Assembly: GCA_021298875.1 (NCBI GenBank)
Contig: JAJTHJ010000139.1
Span: forward strand, 1 to 5,031
DNA: 5,031 bases
Source of the DNA: Burkholderiales bacterium
GTDB taxonomy: Bacteria; Pseudomonadota; Gammaproteobacteria; Burkholderiales; Burkholderiaceae_F
Direction: 5' to 3'
The notes under the pieces were generated by a model. That model had not been told where the DNA came from. It saw only the letters and a program-made list of their open reading frames with translations, and did not search any database. The position numbers and the translations under genes are program-made. Below, piece after piece: positions 1 through 5,031 of this stretch. How positions within the stretch are numbered: position 1 is the stretch's first letter; every line of letters starts with the position of its first letter.

Positions 1-527
1 AGCGCCTCGGCAATGCCGGGCGCAACGCTGGCGAGCGTGGCCTGCTCCAGGCTCGCCAAGCCGGTGAAGGCATGCATGATCCCCCACACGGTGCCGAACA
101 ACCCCACGTACGGCGACACCGAGCCCACCGAGGCGAGGAAGGACAGCCGCGACTCCAGCACGTCCATCTCGCGCTGGTAGGACGCGCGCATCGCGCGGCG
201 CGCGCCGTCGAGCGTGGCCTGCACGTCGCCCTTGCCGCGCAGTTTGAGGAACTCCGTCATGCCGGCTTCGAAGATGCGTTCCAGCGCGCCCGTCTTGCGC
301 CGGTTGTTGGTCGCTTGCGCGTACATCTGCGCGAGTTCTGCGCCGCCCCAGAACTGGCGCTCGAAGCTTTCCGTCTCCGCGCGCGCGCGCCGCAGCGCAA
401 AGAATTTGGAGAAGATCGCTGTCCACGAGGCGAGCGACACCGCCAGCAGCAGCGCCGTCACGAACTGCACCACCAGGGTCGCCTGGGTGACGAGTTTTAG
501 GATCGACAGGTCGGCGGCGGCGGTCAT
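1..527 (-). CDS. tolQ: TolQ, proton-channel subunit of the Tol-Pal system (partial, C-terminus beyond left edge)
   Basis: TolQ is an inner-membrane protein of the MotA/TolQ/ExbB family. With TolR it forms the proton-driven motor that energises TolA and the Tol-Pal complex, which holds the outer membrane to the cell wall during division. Translation from the ATG at 527-525 gives 175 complete codons. A first membrane segment lies at about residues 15-40 (VVQFVTALLLAVSLASW), then a cytoplasmic stretch with the basic FFALRRARAE after the segment, and a second segment at about 132-155. The family signature SVGSVSPYVGLFGTVWGIMH is at residues 133-152; its Thr146 corresponds to the channel-lining threonine of TolQ/ExbB. 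The reading ends with VAPGIAEA, just before the usual third segment. TolQ is normally about 230 residues, so roughly 55 are missing off the edge. The ATG overlaps the ybgC stop codon (ATGA), indicating translational coupling. Identification is from recalled family motifs. Confidence 0.96.
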   Translation of the reverse strand, partial: MTAAADLSILKLVTQATLVVQFVTALLLAVSLASWTAIFSKFFALRRARAETESFERQFWGGAELAQMYAQATNNRRKTGALERIFEAGMTEFLKLRGKGDVQATLDGARRAMRASYQREMDVLESRLSFLASVGSVSPYVGLFGTVWGIMHAFTGLASLEQATLASVAPGIAEA

Positions 528-961
528 GGCGCAAAGGCTTTCAAGGGGGCGGCGATCACATCGGGCAGCGGCTTGGGGGCGAGCGTGCGACTGTCCACGC
601 AAGCCACTTTGACGCGCAGCGCGGCCAACAGTTCGGCGCCGCGCGTCAGATTTTGCGTGAACTCGAAGGACACCCGCGCGAGCTTCGCCACGTGCATGTC
701 GGCTTCCAGCAGATCGTCCAGCCGCGCGGGGCGCTTGTAGTCGATCTCCGCGCGCACGACGACGAACATCAGCCCGTGCTCCGCGGCCAGCGTGCGCTGA
801 TCCACGCCGACCGCGCGCAGCCACTCGGTGCGGCAGCGCTCGAAGAACTTCAGGTAGTTGGCGTAGTAGACGACACCGCCGGCGTCGGTGTCTTCGTAGT
901 AGACGCGCAGCGGCCAGCGGAAGAGAACGCGTGAGGCCAAGGCGGCTGGAGGCACGGACAT
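524..961 (-). CDS. ybgC: YbgC, Tol-Pal-associated acyl-CoA thioesterase
   Basis: YbgC is a small cytoplasmic HotDog-fold thioesterase (4HBT family) that hydrolyses acyl-CoA esters. It is nearly always the first gene of the tol-pal operon, though its role in Tol function is unclear. Numbering from the ATG at 961-959 gives 145 residues, close to the usual 130-140. FRWPLRVYYEDTDAGGVVYY spans residues 14-33 and holds the catalytic-loop signature; Asp26 aligns with the catalytic Asp18 of the Haemophilus influenzae protein. NYLKFFERCRTEWLR follows as the long HotDog helix, and DYKRPARLDDLL and KVACVD are later family blocks. The His of the common VVYHA motif is Tyr33 here. An in-frame GTG at 967 would add two residues. 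ATG is preferred because homologues have few residues before WPxR, but neither start has a clear ribosome binding site. The stop codon (526-524) overlaps the tolQ start. Confidence 0.95.
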   Translation of the reverse strand: MSVPPAALASRVLFRWPLRVYYEDTDAGGVVYYANYLKFFERCRTEWLRAVGVDQRTLAAEHGLMFVVVRAEIDYKRPARLDDLLEADMHVAKLARVSFEFTQNLTRGAELLAALRVKVACVDSRTLAPKPLPDVIAAPLKAFAP

Positions 962-1101
962 CGACACCAGCCGCAGTCTATCCCGTCACGCTGACACGGG
1001 CGGAGCCGCCAGCCGCAGTGGACGCTTGCACCAGGATTAGTCCGCCCCAGTTGCCCGCAAACTCTTCAAGGTGCCGGGGAGGCGGGCGCCGCTTGCCCCT
1101 C

Positions 1102-1121
1102 CATCGTCGGCGCGGACGATG
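1102..1121. repeat. 7-bp inverted repeat with 6-base spacer
   Basis: CATCGTC at 1102-1108 is the exact reverse complement of GACGATG at 1115-1121, separated by GGCGCG. It lies seven bases before the larger palindrome at 1129-1144 and shares the CATCG/CGATG core with it. It could be a hairpin or a weak operator. No T-tract follows on the plus strand, so it is not a typical terminator. Function is unassigned. Confidence 0.5.
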
Positions 1122-1128
1122 CTGATTG

Positions 1129-1144
1129 GCCATCGGCCGATGGC
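1129..1144. repeat. Perfect 16-bp palindrome, candidate operator
   Basis: GCCATCGGCCGATGGC reads the same on both strands with no spacer, as binding sites of dimeric regulators often do. It sits about 170 bases upstream of the ybgC start and 247 bases upstream of the receptor start. There is no T-run to make it a terminator, and no loop for a good RNA hairpin. The role as an operator is inference; no regulator gene lies in the window. Confidence 0.45.
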
Positions 1145-1376
1145 TTATCGCAACGCGTCTCGATGTGGCCACCATGGCGGCCGTCCGGTCACGTATTTGA
1201 AGTGTTGCACAAGACCAACGTTTTCGGCCGCTAGGTAGAAACCCGCATCGCTAGTCCAAGCGCCGGCCACCGAGAACCCTGATCCGCATCCGGGGAGATA
1301 GAGCGTTGCTGCTTGTCCACGCAAGTAGATCGCGCCGAACTTTCCGAAGATTCGTTGTTTGCTTCACTTCTATCCT

Positions 1377-1390
1377 GGGGGGTTTCTGAA
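1377..1390 (+). promoter_or_regulatory. Ribosome binding site fixing the receptor start at 1391
   Basis: A run of six G (1377-1382) ends eight bases before ATG 1391. This favours ATG 1391 over the upstream in-frame TTG at 1313, and the ATG is followed directly by a normal signal peptide. The second receptor has an equivalent five-G site at the same eight-base spacing. Confidence 0.65.
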
Positions 1391-4163
1391 ATGTCCTTTG
1401 CCTATAGGCCGATTTCTCGGGCGCTTGCGCTCGCCTTCGGCGGTGTCGCCGGTGTCGTGCTGATCGCGCCTGATGCCCGCGCGCAGCAGCAGGCCGCCGG
1501 AGAATCGCAAAAGCTCGAGCGGGTCGAGGTCACCGGCTCGCTGATTCGCCGGATCGATACCGAAATGGCGCTGCCGGTCGTCAACCTCAACGTCAGTGAA
1601 CTGCAAAAGGCTGGTGCCAGCAATGCCGAACAGGCGCTGAGTTTCGTTACTCAGAACCAGGTTGGCACGCCGACCAGCCGGTCGGTCAGTGGGACCAACG
1701 GCGGTGCCGCGTACGCCAACCTGCGAAATCTGGGTTCGTCCCGCACGCTGGTGCTGCTCAACGGCAAGCGAATTGTCAACCAGCCCTACAGCGCAGCGGC
1801 AGTCGATTTGAACACGCTCCCCAGCGTGGCCTTGGACCGCATCGAGGTGCTGGCAGACGGCGCCTCGGCGATTTACGGTACGGATGCGATTGCCGGCGTG
1901 GTCAACTTCATCACCCGCAAAGAGTACGAAGGTGTTTCGGTCGGCGGCGAAGTGCAGATCCCCGAGCAGGGCGGAGGCGAGGTTTACCTTGCCAATCTGC
2001 TGGGCGGCTATGGCAACTTGAGCTCGCAAGGGTGGAACGTCTACGGTGGATTGACGTTCCGCCGGCAGCAGCCGCTGAACGGCACCGAGCGCGGCTTTAT
2101 GGAAACGTCGTACATCCCGAGCCGGGGCTTCAATGCCACCAGCCCGATTACGTTCCCCGGAAACTACAGTCAGACGGTGAGCGGGAGGTCGACGGTGCCG
2201 ACCACAAAACCCGTACGCGCCCGGCTGCTATCCACCGTCGTCCATCCCCACGACGAGCAGCACGGCATGCTTCGCCGATACGCAGTTGTGGACCAACGTC
2301 GTGCCGTCGACCGACCAGTGGTCGCTCTTTGGCAAGGGCTCTTTGGCTTTGGGAGCCAGCAACACGCTGTCGGCCGAATACTTCTGGGCGAACCAGGTGC
2401 TGTCCAACCAGATTGCACCGTCGCCCGAATCCAGCGGCCTGAGCATGTCGCCCAATAGCCCGTATTACCCGGGCAAGGGCATTACGCCGATTACTAACGC
2501 CAATTTGGTTACGAACCAGCCCATTTCCGTGGGTTGGCGCACGACGGTGCTAGGGCCGCGTCAGACCGACCAGGAGAACACGACCCAGCGCGCCGTCGTT
2601 AGCCTCGATGGCAACGCCGTAGGCTGGGACTACACCGCAAACGCGCTGTGGTCGAGCGCGACCATCACCAACACGTTCACTAATGGCTGGCCCAGGACGC
2701 AGGCACTGCGCAACGGGATGAGCGGCGCTGCGGGCGCACCTTGGCTCAACCCCTTCGGCGACCAGACGGCCGCCGGGCTTGCCTACATGCAGGCGAATCA
2801 GGTTTTGGGCGAAATGCAGGACACGACTAGCACTCTGTGGAGTCTGAACGGCGTGGCGTCGACGCAGTTTGGCCAACTGCCGGGTGGGCCGATGTCCTTC
2901 GCGCTGGGCGCCGAGTATCGCGCCGAGGACAACAAGTTCGTCACCAACGTCAACCAGGTCAGCCAGGCGGCGAGTTCCGGTTTGGCGGGGGCCGGTGCCT
3001 TGCGCGAGGGTGATCGCAATATCTGGGCCGCGATGGTCGAGATGAACTTCCCGATCCTGAAGAACCTGGACTTGGGTTTCGCGGTTCGCTACGACGACTA
3101 CAGCGATTTCGGCAACACGACGAACCCCAAGGTTTCGCTGCGTTGGCAGCCGGTGGAGCAGTTGCTGCTGCGCGGCTCCTACAACACGGGCTTCGCTGCG
3201 CCGTCGCTCGAGCAACTCTACGCACCGAATGCGACCACGTTTACCGCCAACCGCTACAGCGATCCGGTGCTTTGTCCGGGCGGCGCGGTCAACACTTCCG
3301 CGGGTGGTATTCAGTCGCGCGACTGTGGCATTCAGTTCCAGCGGCTGACCGGTGGTAACGAAAAGTTGCAGGCCGAATCCTCGGATGCCTGGACGGTCGG
3401 CTTCGTGCTCCAGCCGACACGCGAGATTTCCGTCAGTCTCGACTACTGGAACTACAAGATCACCGACTCGATCGGCTCTCTGACGGAGACGGCGATCTTC
3501 GGCGATCCGGCCAAGTATGCAAACCTCTTCGTCCACTGCAGCGACCCGACGATCCCGGCGGCGCGCAAGAACACCATCCCGGGCTGCAATATTCCCGGTG
3601 GCGATCCGCTCGCGTACATCACGAACACCTATCTCAACCTGGGGGACATCAAGACCAGCGGTCTCGACGGTGCGTTCACGTGGAACGGCGGTGCGACCGA
3701 GTGGGGCAGCTTCTCCTTCACACTCCGCGGTACCTACGTCACCAAGTACGAGTTCCAGGTGGAACCGAACGGCGTTTGGTACAACCCGGTCGGCAACTAC
3801 AACTCGCAGTTCGGTGGCCCGGTGATCCGTTACCGGCAGTTCGCCAACCTGGGCTGGCAGATGGGCGCGTGGACGGCGAACCTGTTCAATTCGTTCTCGG
3901 CCGGCTACTTCGATCAGAATAACCCTGCATCCGTTAGCGCTCCGTATCGCCAGAACTCCGTCGGTAACACGTCGGTGTGGACGCTGTCCGGCAGCTATTC
4001 GGGGATCAAGGGCCTGACGCTGCAGGCGGGCGTGATCAACCTGTTCACCTCTGATCCGCCGTTTTCCAACCAGACCGGCAACTTCGGCGCGCGCGGCTAC
4101 GACGACCGATTTGCCAGTCCGCTAGGCCGGACCTGGCAGTTGGCGGCTCGCTACAGCTTCTAG
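1391..4163 (+). pseudogene. TonB-dependent outer-membrane receptor, full length but with a broken reading frame
   Basis: This gene encodes a receptor that would import an unknown ligand across the outer membrane using TonB-ExbBD energy. Residues 1-31 are a signal peptide with probable cleavage at DARA/QQQ. A TonB-box-like stretch, LERVEVTGS, lies at 42-50. The plug follows, with TNGGAAYANLRNLG, RTLVLLNGKRIV and, from about residue 150, DRIEVLADGASAIYG then DAIAGVVNFITR. The frame is intact to about residue 265 (nt 2183). The +1-offset frame then carries on from about 2210 through the barrel, including NPKVSLRWQPVEQLLLRGSY (from nt 3123) and GFAAPSLEQLY, to a C-terminal RTWQLAARYSF with the terminal Phe typical of outer-membrane barrels. 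Left uncorrected, the first frame ends at 2458 after about 90 foreign residues. Corrected, the protein would have about 924 residues, normal for the family. Whether this is a true mutation or a sequencing error cannot be told here. Ligand specificity is unknown. Confidence 0.9.
2183..2210 (+). other. Frame break within the first receptor gene
   Basis: The upstream reading frame fits the family up to about NYSQTVSG (codon at 2183-2185). The downstream frame fits from NPYAPGCYPPSS (from about 2208). Between them the third frame reads EVDGADHK. Adding one G to the GGG run at 2183-2185 and one A to the AAAA run at 2206-2209 joins all three into TVSGEVDGADHKNPYAPGCY. The downstream frame meets a TGA at 2178-2180, so the shift must occur after it. 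A single net insertion of one base nearby would also restore the length. The homopolymer locations suggest read errors, but a real mutation is possible. Confidence 0.75.
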
Positions 4164-4185
4164 TTCTGTCGGTCTTACCACCAAG

Positions 4186-4217
4186 GGCGGCTACGCGCAG
4201 GCGTAGCCGCCTTTTTT
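4186..4217 (+). terminator. Intrinsic terminator after the first receptor
   Basis: A perfect 11-bp stem is formed by GGCGGCTACGC (4186-4196) and GCGTAGCCGCC (4201-4211), with a GCAG loop, followed by six T (4212-4217). It lies 23 bases after the stop codon at 4161-4163. It should end the first receptor's transcript, so the second receptor probably needs its own promoter. Confidence 0.93.
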
Positions 4218-4309
4218 GTGCCCAGCGGCCGTGACTGGCCAAGCGTACTGCTCGGGGATGACGAATGTCACACAAAAGCAACGGTCAAGGCCAAAACGGT
4301 TACAGCGCG

Positions 4310-4338
4310 TTGCCAAGCCTGGGTAGGCTATCGAGAAT
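4310..4338 (+). promoter_or_regulatory. Possible sigma-70 promoter for the second receptor
   Basis: TTGCCA at 4310-4315 matches five of six bases of the -35 consensus. GAGAAT at 4333-4338 matches four of six of the -10 consensus, with a 17-base spacer. It lies after the terminator and 57 bases before the ATG, in the right place to serve this gene. Such matches arise by chance in any sequence, so this is tentative. Confidence 0.27.
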
Positions 4339-4380
4339 CCGTCGTGGGCGGCGGCCTAACGCCCCGCCAAGTTTCTCACC

Positions 4381-4388
4381 AAGGGGGT
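4381..4388 (+). promoter_or_regulatory. Ribosome binding site of the second receptor
   Basis: AAGGGGGT ends at 4388, with its last G eight bases before ATG 4396. This supports that ATG as the start; a signal peptide follows directly. Confidence 0.65.
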
Positions 4389-4395
4389 ATCCGGC

Positions 4396-4941
4396 ATGTT
4401 CAAGACCAAACCGATCGCAGGCGGGCTCGCGCTCGCTTTTGGAGGGCTGGCGAGCGCGTTGCTCGTCATCGCGCCCGCTCATGCGCAGCAGCAGACAGAC
4501 GCACAGAAGCTCGAGCGCATTGAAGTGACCGGCTCGCTGATTCCGCGTATTCAAGGTGAAACCGCACTGCCCGTAAGCGTTATCTCCGCAGAGCAACTGC
4601 GCGCCGTCGGAGTCACGAACGCGCAGGGCGCTTTGACGTATGTGACCCAGAACCAATCGTCGACAGTCTCGGCGAGTTCGGTTGGCGGCACGAATGGCGG
4701 CGCCTCATACGCAGACTTGCGGGGTTTGGGTGTAGAACGAACGCTGGTGCTCCTTAACGGTCAACGGATCGTCAACAACCCGTACTCTGGGGTGGCCGTG
4801 GACCTGAACACCATTCCATTCGCTTCTATTGATCGGATCGAGGTGCTAGCGGAAGGCGCGTCTTCTTTGTATGGCGCGGACGCGATTGCAGGTGTCGTCA
4901 ACTTCATCACGCGGCGCGAGTACGAAGGCTGTTCTGGTTGA
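4396..4941 (+). pseudogene. TonB-dependent receptor, N-terminal signal peptide and plug only (truncated paralogue)
   Basis: This second receptor of the same family keeps only its N-terminus. Residues 1-30 are a signal peptide with probable cleavage at PAHA/QQQ. A TonB-box-like LERIEVTGS follows, then plug motifs TNGGASYADLRGLG, RTLVLLNGQRIV and DRIEVLAEGASSLYG, ending in DAIAGVVNFITRREYEG. From KLER to EYEG it aligns to the first receptor without gaps over 141 residues, with about 94 identical by my hand count, so the two are old tandem duplicates. After EYEG (residue 178) only Cys-Ser-Gly and a TGA (4939-4941) remain. About 740 barrel residues are missing, so the product could not form a channel. 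None of the three downstream frames resumes an obvious barrel in the remaining 90 bases. Truncation by an inserted element, a rearrangement or an assembly join are the likely causes; the barrel may exist beyond the window. Confidence 0.85.
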
Positions 4942-5031
4942 GTATTTCCCCGACAGTCGGGTCTTCTGGGGCGGTGCAGTTTAGGCGGTCAGTGCGGCGG
5001 CGGTTTCCTCCTTTCGGTCGATAGTGGGCGG
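4931..5031. other. Unassigned sequence after the receptor breakpoint, possibly the end of an inserted element
   Basis: From about 4930 the sequence stops resembling receptor DNA. It begins TGTTCTGGTTGAG (from 4930) and holds a compact inverted repeat, CCCGAC (4949-4954) and GTCGGG (4956-4961), around one base. On the minus strand, a frame entering from the right edge reads PPTIDRKEETAAALTA and stops at TAA (4983-4981), leaving about 50 bases to the breakpoint. That layout, a protein end close to an element terminus, is what an insertion sequence would show. I do not recognise the protein tail, and no matching terminal repeat or target duplication can be seen because the other end is outside the window. 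Confidence 0.3.

Larger units (their letters stand above)
962..1390. promoter_or_regulatory. Divergent intergenic region between ybgC and the first receptor gene
   Basis: This stretch of about 430 bases separates the leftward ybgC-tolQ operon from the rightward receptor gene, so it must carry promoters for both. Short open frames in it on both strands show no recognisable motifs and no usable start signals. I could not find a convincing sigma-70 promoter pair on either strand: TTGCAC at 1205-1210 and TTGAAG at 1197-1202 lack a good -10 at proper spacing. The visible structure is an inverted repeat at 1102-1121, a palindrome at 1129-1144 and a G-rich ribosome binding site at 1377-1382. An in-frame TTG at 1313 could extend the receptor, but the extension is not signal-peptide-like. 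No RNA gene was recognised. Confidence 0.6.

Noticed and set aside
379..391. CG dinucleotide run
   Set aside because: It falls in tolQ codons for Arg and Ala in a GC-rich genome and needs no special explanation.
72..612. Open frames on the plus strand across the left region
   Set aside because: They are antisense or offset readings of tolQ and ybgC, which match known families; the plus-strand products are Arg/Ala/His-rich with no motifs, as GC-rich shadows usually are.
1313..1390. TTG start giving the first receptor 26 extra N-terminal residues
   Set aside because: The extension is acidic and would bury the clear signal peptide that begins at ATG 1391, which has its own G-rich ribosome binding site.
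2550..3536. 328-codon open frame on the minus strand
   Set aside because: It lies wholly within the receptor barrel on the other strand and has low-complexity Arg/Val-rich content with no recognisable domain.
2286..4163. A separate gene beginning with TTG at 2286
   Set aside because: The same frame reads sensible receptor sequence upstream of 2286 (back to about 2208), there is no signal peptide, and the product is the barrel half of the gene starting at 1391.
4259..4270. Small inverted repeat TGAC-GAAT-GTCA upstream of the second receptor
   Set aside because: Four-base arms are too short to distinguish from chance.
1..5031. CRISPR array, tRNA or rRNA genes
   Set aside because: No regularly spaced repeats and no recognisable tRNA or rRNA sequence were seen on either strand.

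Overview
The window is GC-rich proteobacterial DNA with three regions: the start of a leftward tol operon, a divergent intergenic region, and two rightward tandem TonB-dependent receptor genes, neither of which is intact as given. The YbgC and TolQ sequences fit a beta-proteobacterium, probably Burkholderiales. That placement rests on sequence feel (YbgC reads VVYYANYLKFFERCRTEW, and the ybgC-tolQ order is typical) and not on a search.

Left region, minus strand (1-967): ybgC, an acyl-CoA thioesterase of the HotDog fold, is followed by tolQ. The two overlap by four bases (ATGA), so they are the first two genes of a tol-pal operon that continues past the left edge. TolQ is cut by the window after 175 codons, within the conserved region following its second membrane segment. 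The Tol-Pal system maintains the outer membrane and assists constriction during cell division, driven by the proton motive force.

Middle (about 962-1390): a non-coding divergent region of roughly 430 bases. It contains a perfect 16-bp palindrome, a neighbouring 7-bp inverted repeat and a cluster of CATCG/CGATG pentamers. These are candidate regulatory DNA, with no regulator identified.

Right region, plus strand (1391-5031): a full-length TonB-dependent outer-membrane receptor gene (1391-4163) has a signal peptide, plug and C-terminal barrel ending in Phe, but its reading frame is broken near 2183-2210. The break is best explained by two single-base losses in short homopolymers. A strong intrinsic terminator follows. 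A second, paralogous receptor then starts at 4396. Over the plug it matches the first in about 94 of 141 residues without a gap. Its similarity stops abruptly after EYEG (4930), and a stop codon follows three codons later. The final 100 bases look unlike a receptor barrel and may be the end of an inserted element or an assembly junction.

TolQ and the ExbB protein that energises TonB receptors are homologous, but nothing here shows the tol genes and receptors acting together; the two groups are transcribed divergently. I see no new biological system. The points most worth checking are the frame break, the abrupt end of the second receptor, the paired cysteines of the first receptor and the palindromic intergenic sequence.
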